DNA of 43,767 bases from an uncultured bacterium (GCA_903837175.1 CAILTR010000046.1:1-43767); one strand, 5' to 3'; shown: positions 31,242-39,936, counted from the stretch's first letter. Numbers and translations: made by a program. Notes: generated from the sequence alone by a model not told the origin.

Positions 31242-31390
31242 AAATGAATTCGCCAGATGGAGAATTCATTTCCGAACGAGCGACGATAACAAAAGGTTTA
31301 ATACCTCACCGATTTTATCGGTGTGAGCCCAAAGGGTCCAGGGCCTGCCTACCAGTAGGTAGGCTTGCCCTGGGGTATTAATAACCTTTT
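31242..31390 (-). other. Structured region downstream of rplL
   Basis: Outer arms AAAAGGTTTAATACC (31291-31305) and GGTATTAATAACCTTTT (31374-31390) enclose CACCGAT/ATCGGTG (31308-31325) and CCAGGGC..GCCCTGG with inner GCCTACC/GGTAGGC (31338-31373), a three-way junction. A separate hairpin AAATGAATTC/GAATTCATTT is at 31242-31271. It is the 3' region of the rplL transcript. Confidence 0.65.
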
Positions 31391-31796
31391 ATTTCAAAGT
31401 TACGGTTGCGCCAGCTTCTTCCAATTTCTTTTTAATTTCTTCAGCTTGAACTTTAGCAACTTTTTCTTTGATTACTTTTGGAGCTGCATCAACTAGGTCT
31501 TTAGCTTCTTTTAGTCCAAGCCCAGTGATTTCGCGAACAGCTTTAATCACGTTGATTTTTTGTCCACCAACAGTTGTAACCTCAACATCAAAATCAGATT
31601 TCTCTTCAGCTGCTTCAGCAGCGGCGACAGGAGCAGCTCCCATCATCATTGGAGCGGCTGCAGAAACACCGAATTTTTCTTCCAAAACTTTCACCAGTTC
31701 AGAAAGATCAAGCACGCTCATTTTTTCAATTTCACCAACAAGTTTTTCAAACTTTGCAGGCACAACAACTTCTTTTTTTTCTTCAGTCATAGACAT
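31389..31796 (-). CDS. rplL: Ribosomal protein L7/L12
   Basis: A 135-residue stalk protein of the large ribosomal subunit that recruits translation factors. The N-terminal dimerisation part is followed by an Ala/Met-rich hinge ([18 protein letters not shown]) and the conserved C-terminal domain [21 protein letters not shown] and [18 protein letters not shown]. The ATG at 31796 gives MSMTEEKKE; the ATG at 31790 is an alternative. It follows rplJ by about 140 bp on the same strand, as usual, and is expected to share its promoter and attenuator. A repeat of TTTTAGG/CTAAAAG words fills the gap. Confidence 0.97.
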   Translation of the reverse strand: MSMTEEKKEVVVPAKFEKLVGEIEKMSVLDLSELVKVLEEKFGVSAAAPMMMGAAPVAAAEAAEEKSDFDVEVTTVGGQKINVIKAVREITGLGLKEAKDLVDAAPKVIKEKVAKVQAEEIKKKLEEAGATVTLK

Positions 31797-31938
31797 TAGG
31801 TTTTAGGTTTTAGCTTCACTAGCTTATAGCGAAGACAAAGACTAAAATATATTTTAATTAATTTATCATTCAATATCCTAAAAGCTAACAAGTTTACCCT
31901 GTGGCAAATGCCATCGGGGCTATCAGCTATAAGCTAAT

Positions 31939-32460
31939 CTAGGCTTTTTGCTCTTTAACAGCGTTTAATACTTGAACCAATCCGCGCAAGTTACCAGCCA
32001 AAACATTGACGAAGCCAGAGATTGGAGCATTGAGGGTTCCAACCAATTGTCCGAGCAACTGCTCCTTTGAAGGAACTTTAGCTAGCGCTTTAACCTCAGC
32101 CATACTCATCAATTGACTGCCGAGCACCCCACCGAGCATTTTAACGTTCTCGTTAGTTTTGGCAAAAGTATCAATGATTTTGGCAGCTGAAACTTCATCT
32201 TGGTTAGATAAAGACAAAGCAATTTGACCTTCCATCTTTGCAATGCTAGCACCTTCAATACCTGCGTTTTTAAGCGCAATATCAATCAAGGTTTTTCGCA
32301 CAACGACATAACTCACCCCAGCTTCGCGCAAAGATTTCTTTAAAATTGTTGCATCTTTAACTTTCAAACCTTTAAAATCAACAAACACTGCTGATTTAGC
32401 TGCTTTAATTTTTTCAGTCAGCTCTTTTACAAGTTCCTGCTTTTGATTTCTTGTTAACAT
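31939..32460 (-). CDS. rplJ: Ribosomal protein L10
   Basis: L10 anchors the L7/L12 dimers to 23S rRNA at the ribosomal stalk base. MLTRNQKQELVKELTEKIKA, AVFVDFKGLKVKDATILKKS and YVVVRKTLIDIAL are the conserved N-terminal parts, and the C-terminal helix binds L12. I start at the ATG at 32460 (173 residues). A GTG at 32475 is in frame but would lie in an AT-rich repeat; family N-termini fit the ATG. The upstream region has an L10 leader with a terminator (32568-32690), so expression is likely attenuated by free L10-L12. Confidence 0.96.
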   Translation of the reverse strand: MLTRNQKQELVKELTEKIKAAKSAVFVDFKGLKVKDATILKKSLREAGVSYVVVRKTLIDIALKNAGIEGASIAKMEGQIALSLSNQDEVSAAKIIDTFAKTNENVKMLGGVLGSQLMSMAEVKALAKVPSKEQLLGQLVGTLNAPISGFVNVLAGNLRGLVQVLNAVKEQKA

Positions 32461-32567
32461 GATTATATTTTTCACTAATACACACGAATCTTTTCGCTAA
32501 TAGTCACTAATGCTTTTCATCCGAGATTATTCGAGAAAAATTCGAGTTGATTTGTGATTTATATAAT
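32461..32567. repeat. AT-rich dispersed repeat (CGAAT/GATTTATAT type), copy 2
   Basis: CACTAATACACACGAATC and ATTCGAGTTGATTTGTGATT with TATAAT at the end, related to 9784-9896 and 43659-43767. It lies between the leader terminator and the rplJ start. Confidence 0.55.
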
Positions 32568-32690
32568 TAAAAATCTGCGTTTCCGCAGATCGACCTTTGG
32601 CACCCTAAAAACATTTTCAAAAAATGCGCTTACGGTTCCTCGACAGGACTTGCACTTTTTCAAGCTGCCTGTTGTCTGCGGACTCTATTA
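32568..32690 (-). promoter_or_regulatory. Ribosomal L10 leader with transcription attenuator
   Basis: On the minus strand: TCCGCAGACAACAGGC, a stem, then AGTCCTGTCGAGG, the signature of the L10(L12)4-binding leader. It closes with a terminator stem ATCTGCG-GAAA-CGCAGAT followed by TTTTT (32568-32590). TCTGCGGA (32582-32589) can pair either with TCCGCAGA at the leader's start (32675-32682) or within the terminator, so the two structures exclude each other. Confidence 0.9.
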
Positions 32691-32718
32691 TTATATCTAA
32701 AACTTTCCCTTAGCTAAA
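32690..32718 (-). promoter_or_regulatory. Likely rplJ promoter
   Basis: A consensus -10 TATAAT at 32690-32695 lies directly upstream of the leader. The -35 candidate TTTAGC (32713-32718) is weak and sits at the rpsP stop codon, so some read-through from rpsP may also contribute. Confidence 0.5.
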
Positions 32719-32719
32719 T

Positions 32720-33118
32720 TTAAGCAACCACTGGAGTTGCAACCTCTTCAACTTTTTCAGCCACTTTCGCTGGAGCAGTAGCAACTTCTGCAACGGCTGG
32801 CTTTGGCTCAGCTTCAACAGGGGCTACTTCAACTGGCGCAACGACTGGTTTTGGTCTTTCCATTTTCACAGCTCGTTTCTTTCCTTCAAGCGCACCTTCT
32901 CTAATGCAAAGGTTATAAACACTGTCAGAAAGCTGAGCGCCTTTACTAATCCATTCTTTAATCTTATCAATCTTCAAAACAGCCCTTTTTTGATGTGGGT
33001 CATAGCTACCAAGGACCGCTACGTGTTTACCGGTTGGGGCCATAGTGTGCTGTTGCAAAACAATTCTGAATTGAGCCTTATTCTTTCTTCCCACTCTTGA
33101 AAATCTAATAGTCAACAT
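32720..33118 (-). CDS. rpsP: Ribosomal protein S16 with long C-terminal tail
   Basis: The first 85 residues (MLTIRFSRVGRKNKAQFRIV, VLGSYDP, KIDKIKEWISKGAQLSDSVYNL) are a full S16, a small-subunit assembly protein. The last 45 are an Ala/Pro/Val/Glu low-complexity tail made of VAPVEV- and ATPA-like repeats, not part of the canonical protein (about 80-90 residues). The function of the tail is unknown; such tails are flexible and solvent-exposed. A Shine-Dalgarno AAGGAAC is well placed, and a strong promoter lies about 85 bp upstream. Confidence 0.96.
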   Translation of the reverse strand: MLTIRFSRVGRKNKAQFRIVLQQHTMAPTGKHVAVLGSYDPHQKRAVLKIDKIKEWISKGAQLSDSVYNLCIREGALEGKKRAVKMERPKPVVAPVEVAPVEAEPKPAVAEVATAPAKVAEKVEEVATPVVA

Positions 33119-33202
33119 AAGTTCCTTCTTTATTACGAATAAATTATCAGGTATGAAAATGCCTGTTTTAGCCTCTTTTTGGCTGATTTTTAGTACCTAT
33201 CC

Positions 33203-33231
33203 AATATACAAGCTCGACGGCTTTTTGTCAA
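33203..33231 (-). promoter_or_regulatory. rpsP promoter
   Basis: TTGACA (33226-33231) and TATATT (33203-33208) on the minus strand with a 17-bp spacer. Confidence 0.8.
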
Positions 33232-33275
33232 CCCTTTTATTAAAATGTCCCCCTTTAGTAAAGGATGGCTTTAAC

Positions 33276-33464
33276 CTAGCGAGCAACTTGCATTTTAATC
33301 TTGTCCAACTCCGCTTTAGGCACGTTTTCTTGAATCTTTTTAACAATTTGGTCAATGCGCGTAGCTGAGACTTTAATTTCCCTGGCAATGTCGCGCAAAT
33401 CAAGCCCCCGGGCATAAAGCCGATAGATTTTCTTTCTTTGCGCAGTAAAATTATATGATCGCAT
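33276..33464 (-). CDS. Small helix-turn-helix protein (sigma-70 region 4-like)
   Basis: A 62-residue basic protein. KKIYRLYARGLDLRDIAREIKVSATRIDQIVKKIQE (11-46) is a helix-turn-helix of the kind found in sigma region 4 and in small regulators. Nothing else is attached. It lies between rseP and rpsP on the same strand, 42 bp after rseP's end side, with another frame overlapping at 33197-33415 that lacks any motif. Probably a genuine small DNA-binding protein; the target is unknown. Confidence 0.65.
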   Translation of the reverse strand: MRSYNFTAQRKKIYRLYARGLDLRDIAREIKVSATRIDQIVKKIQENVPKAELDKIKMQVAR

Positions 33465-33506
33465 AACTTGGATAGTTTATTAGTTTCTTACTAGAGGGGG
33501 GGCAAT

Positions 33507-34637
33507 TTAGAAAATACCCATAATTTTAGTGAAAATATCTATGCGGACTAAGTCGAAATAAGTCACTACCACCATCAAGGTTATCAGTGCCAAGAAGCCA
33601 CCTGTGTGGAAAGCTTGTTCAACTTTTTGACTTATTGGTTTGCCTTTAATTTTTTCAATTAAAATAAAGAGGATGCGACCGCCATCTAAGGCTGGAAAAG
33701 GCAGGATATTCACAATTCCAAGGTTAATACTCAAAAGCGCCATAAAGCGAATTAAAAAAGAAAAGCCTAAAGGAATAATCTGACCCGTATAGGAAGCAAT
33801 CCCAACGATACCCGTTACGGTCAGCCCCTCTTTATTTCCCATAAAAAGTTTGCCAAAAACCCCTAACATCAACAGGATAATTGTACCAATTTCAGTTAGC
33901 CCTTTCCAGAGCGCTTCGAAAAAAGAAAAGCTAGTCGTCACAACTTCACTGAGGCCAGAAATACCGAGCGCACCTTTCCCAGTTTCAACTTGTTCCCGGG
34001 GAATACCTTTTAATTGCAACTCCTTTTTACCTCGCTGGATGACAAGTAAAACTTCCCGACCCTTATTCTCGCCAACATAGCTTTGCACCTCGGTAACGGT
34101 CTTAAAAGAACCACTGCCACCACGTAGGAGCACGTCGCCAACTTGTAAGCCCATTTTTTGAGCGGGCGAATTTTCTTCAATACCTTGAATTAAAATTTTA
34201 GCCCCAGCAACATTCTCCCCCGTAACATCCTGATAAGTCCCTAGCATAAAAGTTCCTGAAAGCAGTAGCCAAGCCAAAAGAAAATTCATCAGCACGCCCG
34301 CCGCTAAAACTTGCACCCTAATCCAAGCAGATTTAGCCGCGAAACTATTGGCGTCCTTTTTCCCATCGCCATCCTCGCCTTTAATTTTCACAAAACCGCC
34401 AATTGGAAACCAATTTAAAGAATAAACCGTATTTTCAGAAACAACTTCCTTATTACCTTTAATAAATTTCCACTTTCCACTTTTAGCATCCTTCACGACG
34501 CCCAAAGCTCTCGGCGGAAAACCAAAGCCAAACTCTTCCGTCTTAATGCCATGCATTCTAGCCACTAAAAAATGCCCCAGTTCATGAACCAGGACTAAAA
34601 TACCAAGGATGACGATGAAGATAAATATAGTAAACAT
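33507..34637 (-). CDS. rseP: Site-2 protease RseP (intramembrane zinc metalloprotease)
   Basis: A 376-residue membrane protease that cuts regulatory or signal-peptide remnants within the membrane. HELGH (18-22) in the first helix binds zinc. A PDZ domain occupies about 145-215 (GIEENSPAQKMGLQVGDVLL). The second metal site is NILPFPALDGGRILF (about 312-326), with further helices at the end. Only one PDZ domain, as in Gram-positive and CPR homologues, rather than the two of E. coli RseP. It is 167 bp from frr on the same strand; no anti-sigma factor is near, so the substrate is unknown. Confidence 0.94.
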   Translation of the reverse strand: MFTIFIFIVILGILVLVHELGHFLVARMHGIKTEEFGFGFPPRALGVVKDAKSGKWKFIKGNKEVVSENTVYSLNWFPIGGFVKIKGEDGDGKKDANSFAAKSAWIRVQVLAAGVLMNFLLAWLLLSGTFMLGTYQDVTGENVAGAKILIQGIEENSPAQKMGLQVGDVLLRGGSGSFKTVTEVQSYVGENKGREVLLVIQRGKKELQLKGIPREQVETGKGALGISGLSEVVTTSFSFFEALWKGLTEIGTIILLMLGVFGKLFMGNKEGLTVTGIVGIASYTGQIIPLGFSFLIRFMALLSINLGIVNILPFPALDGGRILFILIEKIKGKPISQKVEQAFHTGGFLALITLMVVVTYFDLVRIDIFTKIMGIF

Positions 34638-34804
34638 GATTTGAAATAATAATAAAATTCTATCCGCCAGATTTCGGATTCTTAATTTTAAGTTTTAAGT
34701 TTTAAGTTTTAAATCAATTTTTCAATGATACAATTTTTAAAAATATTTATTTTTCGCTATTTTAATTTAAATTTTAAACTTAAAATTTAAAATTCGCGAA
34801 GCGG
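34638..34804. repeat. AT-rich palindromic spacer (TTTTAAG / AAATTTA words)
   Basis: Tandem TTTTAAG words at 34687-34714 and AACTTAAAATTT words at 34776-34792 form an imperfect palindrome between frr and rseP. Confidence 0.55.
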
Positions 34805-35362
34805 TTATACTGTCATAATTTCCTTTTCCTTAACAACTCTAATTTCTTCAATCTTTTTATTATAGTCATCGACAATTTCTTGCAATTTTTCCTTACCTTT
34901 AAATTTATCATCCTCACTCATCCCGCCAGTGGCTTCCACCTTTTGGATTTCTTTCCAAAGATCTTCGCGCACTGAGCGCAAAGAAATCCGAGCTTCCTCA
35001 GCTTTTTGGTTTAAAATCTTTACCATTTCCCTACGACGGTCTTCAGTCAGCATGGGGATATTGACTCGCACTAAAACTCCATCATTCATCGGGTTAAGAT
35101 TAAGGTCTGATTCTCGAATTGCACCTTCAATCGCCCCGATGGCGCCACGGTCCCAGGGTTGAATCACAAGACTTCTTGGCTCTGGGGCAGAGATACTGGC
35201 AATTTGCTTAAGCGGAGTTTTCGCCCCGTAATAATTTACCATCACATCCTCCACTAAAGCTGGCGTAGCCCGTCCAGTCCTAACCTTACTTGCTTCACTT
35301 TTAAGATGTTCCATCACTTTCTCCAGCTCAACCTTTTTTTGACTAATAATTTCGTTGTACAT
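34805..35362 (-). CDS. frr: Ribosome recycling factor
   Basis: A 185-residue tRNA-mimic that splits post-termination ribosomes with EF-G (fusA at 40.9 kb). LKSEASKVRTGRATPALVEDVMVNYYG, PWDRGAIGAIEGAIRESDLNLNP, IPMLTEDRRREMVKILNQKAEEARISLRSVR and DDKFKGKEKLQEIVDDYNKKIEEI are complete family blocks. Full length. It follows the beta-propeller lipoprotein by 57 bp and precedes rseP; the usual neighbours tsf, rpsB and pyrH are not present. Confidence 0.97.
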   Translation of the reverse strand: MYNEIISQKKVELEKVMEHLKSEASKVRTGRATPALVEDVMVNYYGAKTPLKQIASISAPEPRSLVIQPWDRGAIGAIEGAIRESDLNLNPMNDGVLVRVNIPMLTEDRRREMVKILNQKAEEARISLRSVREDLWKEIQKVEATGGMSEDDKFKGKEKLQEIVDDYNKKIEEIRVVKEKEIMTV

Positions 35363-35419
35363 ATTTTCGATAAATTTACTGATTACTTTTACCCGCCATT
35401 ATAATACGTCCGAACAACT

Positions 35420-36481
35420 TTAATATTTTCGTAGCCCAGCGTAAAGTTGAGTTGGGTCGGTTTGGTCATACTTTAAAACTCCAATTTCCTTCGTCGTATC
35501 TAACTGAAAAGTTGCCCACTGCGTTCCACCATCGGTCGATTTATAAAGGGCTTTAGCGGAAGCGTACATAAGCTCCTTTGGATTATTTGGACTGACTGCA
35601 ATAGCGCGAATTGGAAAAGCTTTGGAGCTTTCGATAATATTAACCGCTTCCCATAAATCGCTACTACCAGTCTTTTTGAAAATGCCACTACCTGTGCCGA
35701 CATAAACAACTCCGGCACTGCTAGGATCCCCCGCTAAACTATACACGCTCGTGGTATTACTTTTAGTATCGATATTGTGCGAAATGTTTTCAATCACTTT
35801 TCCGCCATCTTTTGTCTCAAGTAGCCCAGATTCAAAGATTGCAAAAAAGACGTGCCGGTCACTGCTACTGTCAAAAACGATACTAATTACAGGACCCTCT
35901 GCTTTTTTAACATTTGTCCAAGTAATTCCCCCATCCGTCGTTTTAATAATCACCCCTTCGCTCGTGCCTGCGAAAAGAACCTGGGAATTAACCTTATTAA
36001 TTGCCAGAGCTGAAATCACCGTGCCGTCAGCTGGCTCAGTATAAATTTCTTTCCATTGCTGCTCCGCCTTTAAGCGTTTATAAATTTTCGCCCGACCATT
36101 AAGCACTCCGCTAGCATACATCACGTCACTGCTACTTGGATCGAAAATGATATTATACGCTTTATCCGGAAAAGTAACTTGCGTCCAAGTTTCTGCGCCA
36201 TCTTTCGAAACGAAAAGCCCATTAGCCTGGGTTCCGAGATAAATAAGCTTGCTATCGGTCGGATCAATTGCCATCGAAAGCACGTCCACACCCGCGATAT
36301 TTTTTTTATCATCCACCTTAATTTTAGCTTGCCAAGTAGTTCCGCCGTCTAAGGTTTTAAGCACCGTAGCATTAGCCATGGAGTTAGGCGCAGTTTTAAC
36401 GGAACTCGAAGAAAGACTACATCCAGAAAAAAGTAGGGTTGCTGAGACTAAAAATAGCGCTGAGAAGATTTTTTTTGACAT
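35420..36481 (-). CDS. Lipoprotein with BNR/Asp-box beta-propeller (YCF48-like)
   Basis: A 353-residue exported protein. A lipobox LLFSGC puts the lipid-bearing cysteine at 21. The body has repeated S/T-x-D-G-G-x-T-W units (LDGGTTWQAK, KDGAETWTQV, TDGGITWTNV, STDGGTQWAT), the Asp-box mark of sialidase- or sortilin-like propellers and the YCF48/HCF136 group. With about 7 blades it could bind partners or glycans. No catalytic residues of sialidases are apparent, so a binding or assembly role is more likely. It lies alone between the Nudix gene and frr on the same strand. Confidence 0.9.
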   Translation of the reverse strand: MSKKIFSALFLVSATLLFSGCSLSSSSVKTAPNSMANATVLKTLDGGTTWQAKIKVDDKKNIAGVDVLSMAIDPTDSKLIYLGTQANGLFVSKDGAETWTQVTFPDKAYNIIFDPSSSDVMYASGVLNGRAKIYKRLKAEQQWKEIYTEPADGTVISALAINKVNSQVLFAGTSEGVIIKTTDGGITWTNVKKAEGPVISIVFDSSSDRHVFFAIFESGLLETKDGGKVIENISHNIDTKSNTTSVYSLAGDPSSAGVVYVGTGSGIFKKTGSSDLWEAVNIIESSKAFPIRAIAVSPNNPKELMYASAKALYKSTDGGTQWATFQLDTTKEIGVLKYDQTDPTQLYAGLRKY

Positions 36482-36612
36482 AGGTAAAGATTGGATTACG
36501 CATAATTTATGACTTAAATTACATTCCGATTATAGCAAAGAAAAGCGGAAAAACCAAACTCAGAATAACGAAGTAAATGTAACTCCCAAAATATCCAGTG
36601 CTAACTACACTT

Positions 36613-37092
36613 TTATTTGTTTCCTAGCTGTTGACGAATAATTGCATCGTTGGCCCGAGTTAAAATTCTTTTCGAGTCAGCATTGCCTAATTTTTCATGC
36701 GCCTGCTCGAAAGCAAGCCACGCAAAATTTTTATTTTCGAAATCAAGCTGGACCCGCTCGCGCTCCGTTTGGACGCAATATAGCACCGCCCTTTTAAAAA
36801 TATTTACACCCCTACCTTTTTCGATTCTTTCTTTCAGCTCATTACCTTTCGCGCGATAAAAATACCAAACACTTTGACGAAAATTCGGTAAAATTGAAAT
36901 TTCCGAAATTCCCGTTTCTTCCAAAAGTTCGCGCCGCAACGTTTGCTCCTCACTTTCGCCTTGCTCAATGTGCCCTTTTGGAAAGTCCCATTGCCAAGAA
37001 CGATAGCAAAGCAAAAGATACAAGATTTTATTTGCTTGTTTTCGAAACACCACTGCCCCCACTGATTTTTCAAAAGCCAAAAGTTTAGGCAT
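36613..37092 (-). CDS. Nudix hydrolase
   Basis: A 159-residue protein with a perfect Nudix box: G40-x5-E46-x7-R54-E55-L-L-E58-E59-x-G61. The start (FEKSVGAVVFRK, then LLLCYRSWQWDFPKGHIE) resembles diadenosine tetraphosphate or RppH-like pyrophosphohydrolases. The substrate could be Ap4A, capped RNA or a nucleotide; W-D-F-P-K-G-H-I-E is typical of the Ap4A type. It starts 14 bp after the secA stop on the same strand, so they are probably co-transcribed. Confidence 0.92.
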   Translation of the reverse strand: MPKLLAFEKSVGAVVFRKQANKILYLLLCYRSWQWDFPKGHIEQGESEEQTLRRELLEETGISEISILPNFRQSVWYFYRAKGNELKERIEKGRGVNIFKRAVLYCVQTERERVQLDFENKNFAWLAFEQAHEKLGNADSKRILTRANDAIIRQQLGNK

Positions 37093-37106
37093 AGCTATTT
37101 TTCTTT

Positions 37107-39746
37107 TTATTTCCCATGGCAGTTTTTAAACTTCTTGCCACTTCCGCAAGGACAAAGGTCGTTGCGACCAACTTTATTGCTGTTGACAATCGGTTTTTGC
37201 GGAGTAGCTGGCTGGTTAGTTTCAGCTTCCTGACTTCCAGCAAATTGCGCTTGATTATCTTGCGCCCCTTGATATTGGACATTTTCAGGCAAGGCCTCGC
37301 TTTGCGCCTGGGGAGTTGCGGAAACCATTGAAATTTTAAAGACCGTTCTCACCGTAGTTGCACGCATGTTCTCCATCAAATGGGAAAATAGATGAAAAGC
37401 TTCTCGCTTATATTCAATGAGTGGATCCCGCTGACCATAACCGCGCAGCCCAATTCCTTGACGCAAATAATCAATTTCGTCTAAATGATTCATCCAGAGC
37501 GTATCGATCGTTTGCAAAATAATTGCTTTCTCAATTTCGCGCAGCGCTTCACTACCAATTTCCTGTTCCTTTTTAATATAAGCTTCCTTGGCTTTCCCCA
37601 TCACATATTCTTGGATTAAGGTTATTTTCTCAACCGAATTTTTCGATTTATCCTCGCGAATTTGCGCTAGCTTTTTAGCATCCTGCTCATCGAAAGAAAA
37701 AATATTTTGAATCTCAGCTGTAATTTTTTCAACCTCCCACGCATAATCCTCTCCAGCGCAATGCACTGAGATAGTTCGTTCTATTTCTTCTTCAATATAA
37801 CCAAGTAACTCCTGCTTAACCTCACTAGCCGCTAAAATTTCTTTCCGCTTTTTATAAACGACTTCCCGTTGTTTATTCATGACGTCGTCATAATCCAAGA
37901 CGTGTTTACGCGTATCAAAATTATAGCCTTCAATTTTAGATTGGGCGCTTTCAATTGTGCGAGAAATAATCGGGTTTTGAATCGGTTGATCTTCTGGCAA
38001 ACCGAGCGAGTCCATCATCCCTTTCAACTTATCGCCTCCGAATCTCCGCATCAATTCATCCTCTAGCGAAACATAAAACTGCGAAACGCCCGGATCACCT
38101 TGACGCCCAGCGCGACCGCGGAGTTGATTATCAATCCGACGCGCTTCATGCCGTTCGCTACCAATAATGCAAAGCCCACCAACCTCGCGCACGCCTTCTC
38201 CAAGTTTAATATCCGTTCCGCGTCCAGCCATATTAGTAGCAATCGTCACGGCGCCAAACTTGCCAGCCCCAACGATAATGGAGGCTTCCTTTTCATGTTG
38301 CTTTGCATTAAGAACTTCATGCACAATCCCTTCGCGAACTAGCAAGGCGCTGAGATATTCTGATTTTTCAATCGCAATCGTACCGACTAAAACTGGCTGA
38401 CCATTTTTATGTAGTTCCTTAATTTTTTCCACAATCGCGTCGAATTTTCCCTTTTCCGTTTTATAAACCACATCCGGTAAATCTTGGCGCGACATTACCT
38501 TATTAGTCGGAATTTCCAGCACGTCTAATTTATAAACCTTCGAAAATTCTTCCGCGCTGGTTGAGGCTGTACCCGTCATTCCAGCCAATTTAGCATACAT
38601 CCGAAAATAATTTTGAAAAGTAATTGTCGCTAGCGTGCGCGATTCTTTTTGCACTTCGACATTTTCCTTAGCTTCGATCGCTTGGTGCAAACCATCGCTA
38701 TAACGCCGACCTTCCATTAAACGGCCGGTAAAATCATCTACGATAATCACTTGCCCATCTTTAACCACGTAGTCCTTATCTAATTTAAAAAGAATTTCCG
38801 CTTTTAAGGATTGCTCGAGATGATGGACGTAACTAATTTTTCCCAGTTCGTAAATATTACCAACCCCTAAAGCTTGCTCGACCTTAGCAATCCCAGCCTC
38901 GGTCAAGGTTACCGCTTTCATTTTTTCGTCGACTTCATAATCCGCCGTTTCTTTTAGGCGTGGAATAATTTGGGCAAAGCGTTGATAGAGTTTTGTCGAT
39001 TCGCTATCTGGCGCTGAAATAATTAGCGGCGTTCTGGCTTCATCAATTAAAATTGAATCGACTTCATCCACGACCGCGTAATTAAGCTCGCGTTGCGACA
39101 TTTGCTCCGCGCTTTGCACCATATTATCGCGCAGATAATCAAAACCAAATTCATTATTAGTTCCAAAAGTAATAGCTGAGCCATAAGCTTGCCGACGAGA
39201 AATTTCGCTGAGGTTTTCCATTTCAACGCTCACCTCATTACTATCCATAATCTTCGGCTCGTACAAATAAGAAACGCTATGCATAATGCAAGCCGTCGAA
39301 AGACCCAGCGCATGATAAACACTCCCCATCCAATTACAATCGCGCCTGGCTAGATAATCATTAACCGTGACGATATGCACCCCCTTACCTTCCAAGGCGT
39401 TTAAGTAAACGGCCAAAGTGGAAGTTAAAGTTTTTCCTTCGCCTGTTTTCATTTCCGTGATGACGCCCTTGTGGAGCGCAATTCCACCTAGCAGTTGCAC
39501 GTCGTAGTGACGCTCGCCAATTACCCGCTTGGCCGTTTCTCGCACTACCGCAAAAGCCTCCGGCAAAATTTCATCCAAGGTTTCACCTTTCTTTAAGCGC
39601 CCGCGAAATTCCTCGGTCTTAGCTTTAAGCTCTTCGTCTGGCAGCGCAATCATTTTTTCTTCCCAAGTGTTAATCGCCGCCACAATTGGACGGAATTTAT
39701 TTATTTCTTTTTCATTTGAGCCAAATAATTTACTAAATAGTGCCAT
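37107..39746 (-). CDS. secA: Protein translocase ATPase SecA
   Basis: An 879-residue motor that drives proteins through SecYEG. Walker A TEMKTGEGKTLTS (98-110), Walker B with VVDEVDSILIDEARTPL (225-241), GTNNEFGFDYLRDNM, VGTIAIEKSE, TNMAGRGTDIKL and GRAGRQGDPG are all present. The C-terminus has the zinc-binding CPCGSGKKFKNCHG that contacts SecB or ribosomes and lipids. Full length, single copy. The octamer repeat tract lies immediately upstream. Confidence 0.98.
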   Translation of the reverse strand: MALFSKLFGSNEKEINKFRPIVAAINTWEEKMIALPDEELKAKTEEFRGRLKKGETLDEILPEAFAVVRETAKRVIGERHYDVQLLGGIALHKGVITEMKTGEGKTLTSTLAVYLNALEGKGVHIVTVNDYLARRDCNWMGSVYHALGLSTACIMHSVSYLYEPKIMDSNEVSVEMENLSEISRRQAYGSAITFGTNNEFGFDYLRDNMVQSAEQMSQRELNYAVVDEVDSILIDEARTPLIISAPDSESTKLYQRFAQIIPRLKETADYEVDEKMKAVTLTEAGIAKVEQALGVGNIYELGKISYVHHLEQSLKAEILFKLDKDYVVKDGQVIIVDDFTGRLMEGRRYSDGLHQAIEAKENVEVQKESRTLATITFQNYFRMYAKLAGMTGTASTSAEEFSKVYKLDVLEIPTNKVMSRQDLPDVVYKTEKGKFDAIVEKIKELHKNGQPVLVGTIAIEKSEYLSALLVREGIVHEVLNAKQHEKEASIIVGAGKFGAVTIATNMAGRGTDIKLGEGVREVGGLCIIGSERHEARRIDNQLRGRAGRQGDPGVSQFYVSLEDELMRRFGGDKLKGMMDSLGLPEDQPIQNPIISRTIESAQSKIEGYNFDTRKHVLDYDDVMNKQREVVYKKRKEILAASEVKQELLGYIEEEIERTISVHCAGEDYAWEVEKITAEIQNIFSFDEQDAKKLAQIREDKSKNSVEKITLIQEYVMGKAKEAYIKKEQEIGSEALREIEKAIILQTIDTLWMNHLDEIDYLRQGIGLRGYGQRDPLIEYKREAFHLFSHLMENMRATTVRTVFKISMVSATPQAQSEALPENVQYQGAQDNQAQFAGSQEAETNQPATPQKPIVNSNKVGRNDLCPCGSGKKFKNCHGK

Positions 39747-39748
39747 AG

Positions 39749-39900
39749 CATTTAATCATTTAATCATTTAATCATATAAACATTTAATCATATAAACATA
39801 CAAGCATACAAGCATATAAATATGTAAGCATGCAAACATATAAACATACCTGTTTAAATGTTTACATGACTTACATGACTTACATGACTTCATCATATCG
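39749..39900. repeat. Octamer repeat tract upstream of secA
   Basis: Degenerate 8-bp units such as ATTTAATC, ATATAAAC and ATACAAGC run from 39749 to about 39850, followed by tandem ACTTACATG (39866-39892). It is the same family as 31033-31156. No gene. Confidence 0.8.
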
Positions 39901-39936
39901 CAAAAAAGCCGTCTCGTCCACTAAGAAATAATCAAA

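Noticed and set aside
31015-31269. 84-residue minus-strand frame rich in CLYDCM-like repeats
   Set aside because: Direct product of the octamer repeat tract.
33197-33415. 72-residue minus-strand frame overlapping the HTH gene
   Set aside because: No motif; covers the rpsP promoter; the competing frame has a clear helix-turn-helix.
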